Positions 41,620 through 49,744 of a stretch of 64,000 bases of DNA are shown here, one piece after another. Source of the DNA: Salinilacustrithrix sp003476595 (GTDB taxonomy: Bacteria > Actinomycetota > Acidimicrobiia > Acidimicrobiales > Salinilacustritrichaceae); contig CAXAUZ010000006.1 of the NCBI GenBank assembly GCA_963972525.1, positions 62,001 through 126,000 of the forward strand, given 5' to 3'. Both the position numbers and the translations under genes were made by a program. Positions within the stretch are counted from its first letter, which is position 1. Every line of letters starts with the position of its first letter. The notes below the pieces were generated by a model. The model searched no databases. It was not told the DNA's origin and was given only the letters and a program-made list of their open reading frames with translations.

Positions 41620-44424
41620 GTGGAGATGGAAGAAGCGTTCACCTTCGTGGTCGTCGGCATCGCCGGCGGCTCCACCTACGCACTGCTCGCGCTCGGCCTG
41701 GTGCTCGTCCACAGCGTCTCCCGCGTCCTCAACTTCGCCCAGGGCGCCTTCGGCACCCTCGCCGCCTTCGTCGCCGCCAGCATCGCCATGGGTCACGACA
41801 TCCCGTGGCCGCTGGCGGTGGCGGCCGCGGTGGCGGTGGGGGCGGCGGTGGGGGCGGCCACGGCGGTGGTGCTGCTCGGCCGCGATGGCGGGATCCTCCC
41901 GCCGCTGGTCGGGACCGTCGGGATCCTGTCTGCCATCACGCTCGTCGAGGCCCGTTGGCTCGGGGGCACCCGCGAGTTCCCCACGCCGGTCTCCGGCGCC
42001 GGTGTCGAGCTGGCCGGGGTGGTGATCACCCCCACCCGCATGTTGGTCGTGGCCGTCGCCGCGGGGGCCGGTCTCGCCCTGTGGCTCGGTCTGGAGCGGA
42101 CGCGCCTCGGGCTGGCGCTGCGGGCCGGTGCCGACAACCGCGAGGGCGCCCGCATCGTCGGGCTCGACCCACGACGGCTCGAGGTGGCGGCGTGGACCGC
42201 CGCCGGTGCCCTCGGCGCCGTCGCCGGCGTGCTGTCCGGCTGGACGACCCAGACCATCACTCCCGGCTTCCTCACCGGCGTGCTTCCCCAGGCCTTCGCC
42301 GCCGCGATGCTCGGCGGCATGGTCAGCCTGCCCGGCGCCATCCTCGGCGGGTTGGTCGTCGGCGTGGCCGAGAGCCTGACCCGCCTCTACTGGGGCGGCA
42401 CGCCGGGCTCCCCGGAGCTGGTCGTGTTCCTGGTGCTCGCCGCCGTCCTGCTGCTCCGTCCCCAGGGACTGTTCACCCGAGCCCGGCGTGGTCTCGCCTT
42501 CGAGGGATCCGAATCCCTCGTTCGCCTCCTGCCGATGGTGCGCGACCCGCGCCCGGGCTCGACCCTCAGCCGGGTCGTGGGTCCGGCCGGTCCGGTGGTC
42601 GCCGTGGTGGCCGTCGTCGCCATCGCCGGGGCGGTGTCCGGCCCGGATGCCTTCAAGCTGTCGGCCCTGCCGGTGTACGCCCTGCTGGCCCTCAGCCTCA
42701 ACTTCCTCGCCGCCGCCACCGGGCAGCTCTCCCTGGGCCATGCCGGCCTCTTCGGGCTCGGTGCCTTCGGCGCAGCCGTCGCCACCACCACGTGGGAGCT
42801 GCCGCCGGTGCTGGGGTTCCTCGCCGGGCCGGCACTGGCCGGGGTCGCCGCCGCCGCACTCGGTGCCGCGTCCCTGCGGGTCCGCGGCCTCTACCTGGCC
42901 GTGCTGACCCTGGCCTTCGGAGTGGTGCTGCAGGCCTTCGTGTTCCCCACCGAGACGTTCTCCCAGGGCGGCGCCGGCCTGACGCTGACCCGTCCCGAGC
43001 TCGGCCCGTTCGACCTCGGCGACGACGGCACGTTCCTGGCCGCGTGCGGGATCCTGCTCATCGCGGTCTGGGCGGTGCTCCGCCGGCTCGAGCGAGTCCC
43101 GCTGCTGCGCGGCATGGTCGCCATCCGGGAGAACCAGACGGCGGCCTCGGCCCGCGGCATCGACGCCACCCGGCTCGGCGTCGTGGGCTTCGCCATCTCC
43201 GGCGTCCTGGCCGGCCTGGCCGGGTCCGCCTTCGCCTTCCGCCAGGGCATCGTGGTCGCGTCGGTCTTCCCGGTGCAGCTGTCGCTCACGCTCGTGATCT
43301 GGGTGGTGCTCGGCGGGCTGGGGTCCCGGGCCGGTGTCGCCGCCGTCGCAGCCGCGTTCACCCTCGTCGATCTCTACGCCTCGGGCAGCAACCAGATCTT
43401 CACCCTCCTCGCCGCGCTGGCGGTCGTCCTGCTCATCGGTCGTCAGCCCCTCGGTGCCGGCGGTGCCCTGCGCGCGGTGTTCGAGCGTCGCCGTCTCGCC
43501 CGTCCCGCCAGCCGGCCGGCCAGCGAGCGGCGAGAACCCGCGAGGAGCGACGCGGCGGGGGGAGCCCCGGGTCCCGGGCCCGCCGTCCCGCCGTCGCTCG
43601 TGGTCCGCATGTCCGAGCACGAGGTGGTCCGGCCGGTGGTGCTCGGCGCACGCGACGTCACGGTCCGCTTCGGCGGCAACGTGGCCATCGACTCGCTGTC
43701 GCTCGACGTCCATCCCGGCGAGATCGTCGGCATCCTCGGACCCAACGGCGCCGGCAAGACCACGACGTTCAACGTCCTGAGCGGCTTCATCGCCCCCACC
43801 CGGGGCGGGGTCTGGTTCCGGGGTCACGACATCTCCGAGCTCACACCGGCCGAGCGCACACGGCGCGGCCTGGGCCGGTCGTTCCAGCAGGGCGGACTGT
43901 GGCCGTCGGAGACGGCGCACGCCAACCTGTTGATGGCCCAGTACGGGCGCTCGGTCGGGTCCTCGTTCGGTGACGCCGTCGCCCTGGCGCCGGAGCATCT
44001 GCGCAGCGACCGACGCCGCGCCGCCGTCGCCGATGAGGTCCTCGAAGTGCTCGGCCTGGGCGACGCGGCCCGGCGACCGGTCGGCACCCTGCCCTACGGG
44101 CACCGCAAGGTCCTCGAGATCGGCTGCGCCGTGGCCACCCGACCCGAGGTGCTGCTCCTCGACGAGCCCGCCGCCGGCCTCCACGGTGCACAGAGCGAGT
44201 GGATCTCCGAAGCCATCGCCGCCCTGCGCCGCGAGCTGGGCATCACCGTCGTGGTCATCGAGCACGACGTCGCCCTGGTCCGATCGGTGTCGGACCGCAT
44301 CTACGTCCTGGACTTCGGGAGCCTGCTCACCGCGGGTCGACCCGACGAGGTGCTGGCTCGAGCCGAGGTGATCGAGGCCTACCTCGGCCAGCCTCTCGCC
44401 GCTCCCGGGACGGTGCCGTCGTGA
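41620..44424 (+). CDS. LivH-LivM-LivG fusion: two permeases and an ATPase in one chain
   Basis: A 934-residue single protein. Residues 1 to about 290 are a LivH-type permease (VHSVSRVLNFAQGAFGTLAAF, then GMVSLPGAILGGLVVGVAE). About 330-625 is a LivM permease (LALSLNFLAAATGQLSLGHAGLFGLG and the VRGLYLAVLTLAFG loop). After an Arg/Pro/Ala-rich linker, 670-934 is a LivG ATPase with Walker A GPNGAGKTT, YGHRKVLEIGCAVA in the signature position and Walker B VLLLDEPAAGLH. The signature motif reads LPYGHRK rather than LSGGQ, as is usual for LivG (YGxQR). The GTG at 41620 or ATG at 41626 could start it. The GTGA overlap couples it to livF. Confidence 0.9.
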   Translation: MEMEEAFTFVVVGIAGGSTYALLALGLVLVHSVSRVLNFAQGAFGTLAAFVAASIAMGHDIPWPLAVAAAVAVGAAVGAATAVVLLGRDGGILPPLVGTVGILSAITLVEARWLGGTREFPTPVSGAGVELAGVVITPTRMLVVAVAAGAGLALWLGLERTRLGLALRAGADNREGARIVGLDPRRLEVAAWTAAGALGAVAGVLSGWTTQTITPGFLTGVLPQAFAAAMLGGMVSLPGAILGGLVVGVAESLTRLYWGGTPGSPELVVFLVLAAVLLLRPQGLFTRARRGLAFEGSESLVRLLPMVRDPRPGSTLSRVVGPAGPVVAVVAVVAIAGAVSGPDAFKLSALPVYALLALSLNFLAAATGQLSLGHAGLFGLGAFGAAVATTTWELPPVLGFLAGPALAGVAAAALGAASLRVRGLYLAVLTLAFGVVLQAFVFPTETFSQGGAGLTLTRPELGPFDLGDDGTFLAACGILLIAVWAVLRRLERVPLLRGMVAIRENQTAASARGIDATRLGVVGFAISGVLAGLAGSAFAFRQGIVVASVFPVQLSLTLVIWVVLGGLGSRAGVAAVAAAFTLVDLYASGSNQIFTLLAALAVVLLIGRQPLGAGGALRAVFERRRLARPASRPASERREPARSDAAGGAPGPGPAVPPSLVVRMSEHEVVRPVVLGARDVTVRFGGNVAIDSLSLDVHPGEIVGILGPNGAGKTTTFNVLSGFIAPTRGGVWFRGHDISELTPAERTRRGLGRSFQQGGLWPSETAHANLLMAQYGRSVGSSFGDAVALAPEHLRSDRRRAAVADEVLEVLGLGDAARRPVGTLPYGHRKVLEIGCAVATRPEVLLLDEPAAGLHGAQSEWISEAIAALRRELGITVVVIEHDVALVRSVSDRIYVLDFGSLLTAGRPDEVLARAEVIEAYLGQPLAAPGTVPS

Positions 44425-45146
44425 CCGCCGCCCTGTCGGTGCGCGGGTTGGTGGCCGGCTACGACGGCGTGCCGGTGGTGCGCGACATCGACCTCGACAT
44501 CGGCCCGGACACGTTCCTGGCGGTGGTCGGAGCCAACGGTGCCGGAAAGACGACCACGCTCCGGGCGATCATGGGCCTGTGCGACGTGTTCGCCGGCACC
44601 ATCGAGCTCGGCGACCGCTCGGTCGGCGACGCCCGCACGAGCGCCCGGGTCTTGGCCGGTCTCGCCCTGTGCCCGGAGGGTCGGATGGTCTTCCCCACCC
44701 TCACCGTGGAGGAGAACCTGCTCACCGGCGCCATCGCCGGCCAGGCCTGGGCCGGAAGATCTGACGCCCTCGCCCGCGTCTATGCGGTGCTGCCCCGGCT
44801 CGCGGAGCGCCGCGGCCAGGCCGCCGGCACGATGTCGGGCGGCGAGCAGCAACAGCTCGCGGTCGGGCGCTCCCTGATGAGCGACCCACGGGTCCTGCTC
44901 GTCGACGAGGCATCCCTGGGCCTGGCCCCGGTCATGGTGGACCAGGTGTTCGAGATCCTGGCCAGCATCCACGCGTCGGGCACCGCCATCGTCGCCGTGG
45001 AGCAGAACATCCGCATCAGCACCGTGGCCACCGAGATCGTGGTGCTCGAGCAGGGCACGATCTCGGAACGGATCCCGGCCGAGGACGTCGGCCACGGACT
45101 GCACGAAGCCGCGAGAGCGGCGTACTTCGGAACAGGAGCGCACTGA
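44421..45146 (+). CDS. livF: LivF-type ABC transporter ATPase
   Basis: A 241-residue ATPase with Walker A GANGAGKTT, the LivF landmark GLALCPEGRMVFPTLTVEENL, the signature TMSGGEQQQLAVGRSLM and Walker B VLLVDEASLGLAPVMV. It would pair with the LivG domain of the upstream fusion to power uptake. The GTG start overlaps the upstream stop (GTGA). A gene for a small two-helix membrane protein follows one base after the stop. Confidence 0.92.
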   Translation: MTAALSVRGLVAGYDGVPVVRDIDLDIGPDTFLAVVGANGAGKTTTLRAIMGLCDVFAGTIELGDRSVGDARTSARVLAGLALCPEGRMVFPTLTVEENLLTGAIAGQAWAGRSDALARVYAVLPRLAERRGQAAGTMSGGEQQQLAVGRSLMSDPRVLLVDEASLGLAPVMVDQVFEILASIHASGTAIVAVEQNIRISTVATEIVVLEQGTISERIPAEDVGHGLHEAARAAYFGTGAH

Positions 45147-45147
45147 C

Positions 45148-45462
45148 ATGCCCGAAACCCACACCCCGACCGAGGACGCCACACCGGTGGTCGACTGGCG
45201 GGCGCTGCGCGACCTCGTCAGCGACGAGACGAGCGAGCACGGGCGCCGGCGGCGTTCCGTCGCGCTCACCGTCGCCATCCTCGCCTGGATCGCCGCCTTC
45301 GTGCTGGTGTGGATCACCTGGGACCAGGTCGCCACCCGCGACATCGTCGCCGACCAGCTGCCGTTCCTGGCCAGCAGCGGTCTGGCCGCCATCGTGGCCG
45401 CCATCATCGGCGGTGCTGCCCTGGTCGTGGCCTTCCTGCCCACGGGACCAGCGTCCCGCTGA
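45148..45462 (+). CDS. Small membrane protein of unknown function in the Liv-type operon
   Basis: 104 residues. A charged cytosolic N-terminal part (residues 1-37, ending EHGRRRRSV) is followed by two hydrophobic helices, VALTVAILAWIAAFVLVWITW and FLASSGLAAIVAAIIGGAALVVAFL. It starts one base after livF, so it belongs to the same transcript and may help assemble or regulate the transporter. I recognise no family. Confidence 0.75.
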   Translation: MPETHTPTEDATPVVDWRALRDLVSDETSEHGRRRRSVALTVAILAWIAAFVLVWITWDQVATRDIVADQLPFLASSGLAAIVAAIIGGAALVVAFLPTGPASR

Positions 45463-45490
45463 GCGGTCTCGGCCCGGGTCGCCGCCGAAC

Positions 45491-45952
45491 CTAGGGCTCG
45501 CTGATGTTGAAGGTCTCGATGCGCTCGGCCAGCCGGTGCAGCACCGAGGCCACGGTCTCGAGCTCGTCGGCCGATGCATCGCCGAGCAGCTCGGCGAAGA
45601 TCTGACGCCGGGCCCGGCGGTGGGCCTCCACCGCGACGATCCCGCCCTCGTCGATGACCACGACCCACCCGCGGCGGTCGGTGGGATGGGGCTCTCGGCG
45701 GGCCAGACCGGCCTCCTGGAGGGCCTGGACCTGACGACTCACCGTCGACACGTCGAGGCACAGGTGGTCAGCCAGCTCGCCCACCCGCCACGGCCGCTCG
45801 GTGAGCCGCACGAGCAGGACGTAGGCGGACCGGTCGAGGTGCACACCGGCCCGGTCGGCGACCCGCTCGGTGAAGCGGGGCAGCGTCGCACTGCGCACGA
45901 CCCGGCTCAGGGAGTCGGCGAGGTCGACGACGATCGGCGCGACGGGTTCCAT
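45491..45952 (-). CDS. MarR-family transcriptional regulator
   Basis: A 153-residue winged helix-turn-helix repressor: WRVGELADHLCLDVSTVSRQVQALQEAGLARREPHPTDRRGWVVVI covers the recognition helix and the wing, with the DxR motif (DRRG). It is divergent from the MFS efflux gene, the usual arrangement for a MarR protein controlling a drug or solvent pump. A TACCCT -10 box at 45961-45966 (minus) would start transcription at the ATG, so the mRNA is probably leaderless. Confidence 0.92.
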   Translation of the reverse strand: MEPVAPIVVDLADSLSRVVRSATLPRFTERVADRAGVHLDRSAYVLLVRLTERPWRVGELADHLCLDVSTVSRQVQALQEAGLARREPHPTDRRGWVVVIDEGGIVAVEAHRRARRQIFAELLGDASADELETVASVLHRLAERIETFNISEP

Positions 45953-45960
45953 CGGCGGTA

Positions 45961-46014
45961 AGGGTACAGCTGGCGGTCAGGAAGTTGTACCGTGCACCCT
46001 CTGCGCGATACAAC
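45961..46014. promoter_or_regulatory. marR/MFS divergent control region with three evenly spaced half-sites
   Basis: Half-sites GGTACA (45963-45968), TTGTAC (45985-45990) and TACAAC (46009-46014) recur about every 22 bp, or two helix turns, in alternating orientation. Minus strand: -10 TACCCT (45966-45961). Plus strand: -35 TTGTAC and -10 GATACA (46007-46012), 16 bp apart. A regulator bound here would cover both promoters, which suits the adjacent MarR protein. Confidence 0.55.
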
Positions 46015-46053
46015 GATGTGCCGGCGGACCCCTTGGAGAAGAGGCTGGTGACC

Positions 46054-47721
46054 ATGGACGACTCCGCAGCGGCCCCCGAGCTGGAGCTGACGCACCGCGA
46101 GATCCTCGTCGTGATGAGCGGCCTGATGCTCGGCATGCTGGTGGCTGCACTCGGTCAGACGGTGGTGGCCACCGCGCTGCCCACCATCGTCGGTGAGCTC
46201 GGCGGCCAGGACCAGCTGGCCTGGGTGGTCAGCGCCACCCTGCTGACCTCGACCGCGTCGACTCCCCTGTGGGGCAAGCTCAGCGACCTGTACGGCCGCC
46301 GGCCGCTGTTCCAGGCCGCGATCGTGGTCTTCCTGGTCGGGTCCGTGCTGTGCGGCCTGTCCCAGGACATGGCCCAGCTGATCGGCTTCCGGGCCGTGCA
46401 GGGCCTCGGCATCGGCGGCTTGATGGCGCTGTCCCAGGCCATCATCGGCGACATCGTCTCGCCTCGCGAGCGGGGTCGCTACCAGGGCTACATCGGGTCC
46501 GTGTTCGGCGTGTCCAGCGTCGGCGGGCCCCTGATCGGCGGCTTCCTGGTGGACGGCCCCGGCTGGCGCTGGTGCTTCTACGTCGGCGTGCCCATCGGCA
46601 TCGCCGCCTACGTGGTGACCAACCGCGTGCTGACCATGCCGTTCACCCGTCGTGACCACGAGATCGACTACCTCGGTGCGGCGCTCATCGTCGGCGGCGT
46701 CTCCTTGCTCCTCCTCCTGCTCTCCCTCGGGGGCAAGGAGTTCGAGTGGGGATCCACCGAGATCGTGGGGATGGCCATCGGCAGCGCCGTGCTCCTCGCC
46801 CTCGCCGTGGTGCAGGAGCGCCGTGCCGCCGAGCCGATCATCCCGCCTCGGCTGTTCAGCATCCCGACGTTCCGGATCACCAGCCTGGCCGGATTCATCG
46901 TCGGCGTGGCGATGTTCGGGGCCATCGTCTACCTCCCCCAGTACCTCCAGATCGTCAAGGGCCAGAGCCCGACCCGGTCGGGGCTGCTCACCATCCCGCT
47001 GATGATCGGGCTCATGGGGATGTCGATCGGATCGGGCCGGATCATCACCCGGACGGGCCGCTACAAGGTGTTCCCGGTGGTGGGTCTCATACTGGTGGCC
47101 GTGGGCCTCGGGCTGTTCTCCCTGCTCGGCGTCGACACACCGCTGCCGGTGGCGGGCACCTACATGCTCGTCCTCGGCGCCGGCCTCGGCATGGTCATGC
47201 AGGTCCTGGTGCTGGCCGTGCAGAACGCGGTCGAGCACCGTGACCTGGGAACGGCGACATCGGCCGCCACCTTCTTCCGTTCGATGGGCGGGGCGCTCGG
47301 CGTTGCCGTCTTCGGAGCGCTGCTCTCGAACCGGTTGGGCACCTACATCCCCGAGCGCCTGGCCGCCGCCGGCGTCGAGGCCGGCGACGGTGGGGGCGAC
47401 CTGCTCGGCACCCCCGACGCCATCGCCGCCCTGCCGGGACCGGTGCGCGATGCGGTGCTCGGCGGCTTCGCCGACAGCCTCTCGGACCTCTACACCATCG
47501 CCATCCCCATCGCGCTGCTCGGCTTCCTCGTCGTGCTGTTCCTCCCCGAGCTGCCGCTGCGGACCTCGGTGCGGGAGCACGAGCGCGTGGTCACCGACGG
47601 AGAAGCGGTCAGCGCCGCCTTCGAGACGTCCTTCGTCGACGACAATGCGGATGTGCCCGACCTCACCCACAGCGGGGATGAGCCTGGCGGCAGAAGGAAC
47701 GACGCCGCCAGCAACGCCTGA
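46054..47721 (+). CDS. MFS efflux transporter, DHA2 (14-helix, EmrB/QacA-like)
   Basis: A 555-residue membrane protein of the 14-helix drug:H+ antiporter group. The loop 2-3 motif WGKLSDLYGRRPLF and the motif C region GSVFGVSSVGGPLIGGFLVD are present, as is LTSTASTPLWG typical of EmrB/QacA relatives. It would export drugs, solvents or toxic pathway intermediates. The ATG at 46054 is used; a GTG at 46048 and a TTG at 45985 are in frame but the latter lies in the promoter. It is divergent from marR. Confidence 0.92.
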   Translation: MDDSAAAPELELTHREILVVMSGLMLGMLVAALGQTVVATALPTIVGELGGQDQLAWVVSATLLTSTASTPLWGKLSDLYGRRPLFQAAIVVFLVGSVLCGLSQDMAQLIGFRAVQGLGIGGLMALSQAIIGDIVSPRERGRYQGYIGSVFGVSSVGGPLIGGFLVDGPGWRWCFYVGVPIGIAAYVVTNRVLTMPFTRRDHEIDYLGAALIVGGVSLLLLLLSLGGKEFEWGSTEIVGMAIGSAVLLALAVVQERRAAEPIIPPRLFSIPTFRITSLAGFIVGVAMFGAIVYLPQYLQIVKGQSPTRSGLLTIPLMIGLMGMSIGSGRIITRTGRYKVFPVVGLILVAVGLGLFSLLGVDTPLPVAGTYMLVLGAGLGMVMQVLVLAVQNAVEHRDLGTATSAATFFRSMGGALGVAVFGALLSNRLGTYIPERLAAAGVEAGDGGGDLLGTPDAIAALPGPVRDAVLGGFADSLSDLYTIAIPIALLGFLVVLFLPELPLRTSVREHERVVTDGEAVSAAFETSFVDDNADVPDLTHSGDEPGGRRNDAASNA

Positions 47722-47795
47722 AATCTGCCGGTCGTCGCACGGGCGGCCGAGGATCGAGCAGGAGGCCAGGCGGCCGACGGCGAATGTGGCGATGA

Positions 47796-47814
47796 AACGA
47801 TTTCGTTGTACCGT
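47796..47814 (+). promoter_or_regulatory. Palindrome and -10 box upstream of the SDR-hydrolase-BVMO operon
   Basis: AACGA-TT-TCGTT (47796-47807) is a perfect 5-2-5 palindrome, and larger arms GAAACG/CGTTTC surround it. It abuts TACCGT (47809-47814), a TANNNT -10. The last ten bases, GTTGTACCGT, also occur at 45984-45993 before the MFS gene. No convincing -35 is seen. Confidence 0.5.
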
Positions 47815-47891
47815 TTCGTCCGAACGCCTGCCGCGACGAGCACCGACCCCGCCGGGAGCGTCATGTCCTCCACCGCATACGAGCCGGTCCC

Positions 47892-48734
47892 GTGACCCGG
47901 CGTCTGCGCTTGCAGGGCGGCACGGCGCTGGTCACCGGCGCCGGGAGCGGCATCGGTCGGGCGACCGCGATCGCCCTCGCCGAGGCCGGCGCCGACGTGG
48001 TGTGCGTGGACATCGACGAGCTGGCCGCCAAGACGACCACCGTCGCCTGCGAGGACCGCGGCGTCACCTCCCGGGCCCACGCCTGCGACGTCGCCGATCG
48101 CCGCGCCATGGAAGCGCTGGCCGAGCGCGTGCACGACGAGCACGGGGTGCTCGACGTGGTCGTGAACAACGCCGGTGTCGGGATGAGCGGGCGCCTGGCC
48201 GACATGTCGCTCGACGACTGGGAGTGGATCCGGTCCATCAACCTCGATGGCGTGGTCCACGGATGTCGCCTGTTCGGGGCGCCGATGGCCGAGCGCGGCC
48301 GCGGCCACGTGGTGAACGTCGCCTCGGGGCTGGCCTACCTGCCCCGCTCCACCGAGATCGCCTACTGCACCACCAAGGCGGCGGTGCTCATGTTCTCCCG
48401 GTCCCTGCGCGCCGACTGGCGCACCTGCAGCGTGGGGGTGTCGGCCGTGTGCCCCGGCTTCGTCAACACGCCCATCCTCAGCCGCGGCCGATTCGTCGGC
48501 CCGATGTGGTCGCCGGAGACCATGAAGCTGGCCGAGCGTGGCTTCGGCTTCGGGCACCCGCCGGAGGCGGTCGCCGACGCCGTCATGGTCGCCATCCGGC
48601 GGAACCGGGCGATGGTCGCCCCGGGGCTCGAGGCCCGTCTCGGCTGGCAGCTGCACCGGTTCGCACCCCTGGCCCTCGACGCCGTCACCGGCCGGCCGCC
48701 GCCCCGGTTCCTGCTGCGGCGAGGCGCACGATGA
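47892..48734 (+). CDS. SDR family oxidoreductase
   Basis: A 280-residue short-chain dehydrogenase with TGAGSGIG at 15-22, NNAG at 92-95 and the YxxxK pair Tyr158/Lys162. The C-terminal extension ends LLRRGAR, basic and possibly membrane-associated. It would oxidise an alcohol to the ketone used by the BVMO two genes on. It begins with GTG and ends in an ATGA overlap with the alpha/beta hydrolase. The gene order SDR-hydrolase-BVMO recalls part of the mycobacterial mymA operon. Confidence 0.88.
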   Translation: MTRRLRLQGGTALVTGAGSGIGRATAIALAEAGADVVCVDIDELAAKTTTVACEDRGVTSRAHACDVADRRAMEALAERVHDEHGVLDVVVNNAGVGMSGRLADMSLDDWEWIRSINLDGVVHGCRLFGAPMAERGRGHVVNVASGLAYLPRSTEIAYCTTKAAVLMFSRSLRADWRTCSVGVSAVCPGFVNTPILSRGRFVGPMWSPETMKLAERGFGFGHPPEAVADAVMVAIRRNRAMVAPGLEARLGWQLHRFAPLALDAVTGRPPPRFLLRRGAR

Positions 48735-49744
48735 CCGGCGCCGTCCGGAGGCTCCTGCCGTGGGTCGCGGTGCCGGCATCGATGGTGGTGGTGGTGGCGG
48801 CGGCCACCGCCGCGGTCGGCGCGGTCGCCGTCGGTGCCCGCCGGCGCCGACGCTGCACCGACCCGGCCGGACCCCGGAAGCTGGCGCTGCCCAGGGGCGT
48901 CGCCGACGTCGTCCGCACCGACGACGGTGCCGAGCTGGCGCTGCACCTCGCCGGTCCGGCCGACGGACCGTTGGTCGTGCTCATCCACTGCTGGACCGGC
49001 AACAAGGAGCTGTGGGCACCGGTCGCCCGGCGCCTCGTGCAGCTCGGGCACCGGGTCGTCCTGTACGACCAGCGGGGCCACGGCAGCTCCACGTTCGGAG
49101 CCGGGCTCGACTGCGTCGACCGCCTCGGCCACGACCTGGCCTCCGTCCTGTCCCACCTCGATGCCCGCGACGTCGTGGTCGCCGGGCACTCGATGGGCGG
49201 CATGTCGATCCAGGCCTACGTCGGCGGCCACCGCGCCGACGCGGCCGAGCGACTGGTCGGCGCCGTCCTCGTCGCCACCGCCGCCCGCACGCTCGGCCGG
49301 GCGCTGCCCGCCGTGCTGGCCGAGCGGACCCTCGGCGACCTCGGCTTCGGGTGGGTGCGGACCGGTCGTGCCGGCGCGCTGGTCGCACGCGGCTCCCTCG
49401 GACGTCGAGCCGTGCGGGGCCACGCCCACGTGGTGCGCGACGCCCTGGCGGCCACGCCCGGTGACGTCCGGGTCCGCTGCCTGCTCGCCATGGCCGAGAT
49501 GGACCTGCGGGCCGGGCTGGGCAGGCTGGACATCCCCGCCACCATCCTCGTGGGCACCCGCGACATGCTCACGCCGGTGCGTTCGGCCCGCTCGCTGCAG
49601 CGGGCCTGGCCGCAGTCCGCGCTGCGGGTCCTTCCCGGCGCCGGCCACATGCTGCCCCTGGAGCGCCCCGACGACATCGTCGAGGCGGTCCTGCGGGCCG
49701 CCGCTACGCCACGAGAACGAGAACGAGGAGTGCTGACGACATGA
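48731..49744 (+). CDS. Membrane-anchored alpha/beta hydrolase
   Basis: 337 residues. An N-terminal hydrophobic helix (WVAVPASMVVVVAAATAAVGAVAVGA) and a basic RRRRR stretch place it at the membrane. The hydrolase fold has LIHCWTGNKELW, DQRGHGSST, the nucleophile elbow AGHSMGG, the acid in VGTRDMLTP and the histidine in PGAGHMLPLE. It would hydrolyse the ester or lactone made by the BVMO encoded immediately downstream. Both ends overlap neighbours by ATGA, so production of the three proteins is tightly linked. Confidence 0.9.
   Translation: MTGAVRRLLPWVAVPASMVVVVAAATAAVGAVAVGARRRRRCTDPAGPRKLALPRGVADVVRTDDGAELALHLAGPADGPLVVLIHCWTGNKELWAPVARRLVQLGHRVVLYDQRGHGSSTFGAGLDCVDRLGHDLASVLSHLDARDVVVAGHSMGGMSIQAYVGGHRADAAERLVGAVLVATAARTLGRALPAVLAERTLGDLGFGWVRTGRAGALVARGSLGRRAVRGHAHVVRDALAATPGDVRVRCLLAMAEMDLRAGLGRLDIPATILVGTRDMLTPVRSARSLQRAWPQSALRVLPGAGHMLPLERPDDIVEAVLRAAATPRERERGVLTT

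Noticed and set aside
41389..44265. A 958-codon open frame antisense to the Liv fusion gene
   Set aside because: Same reason: highly biased composition, no motif, no ribosome-binding site. The sense frame has all ABC motifs.
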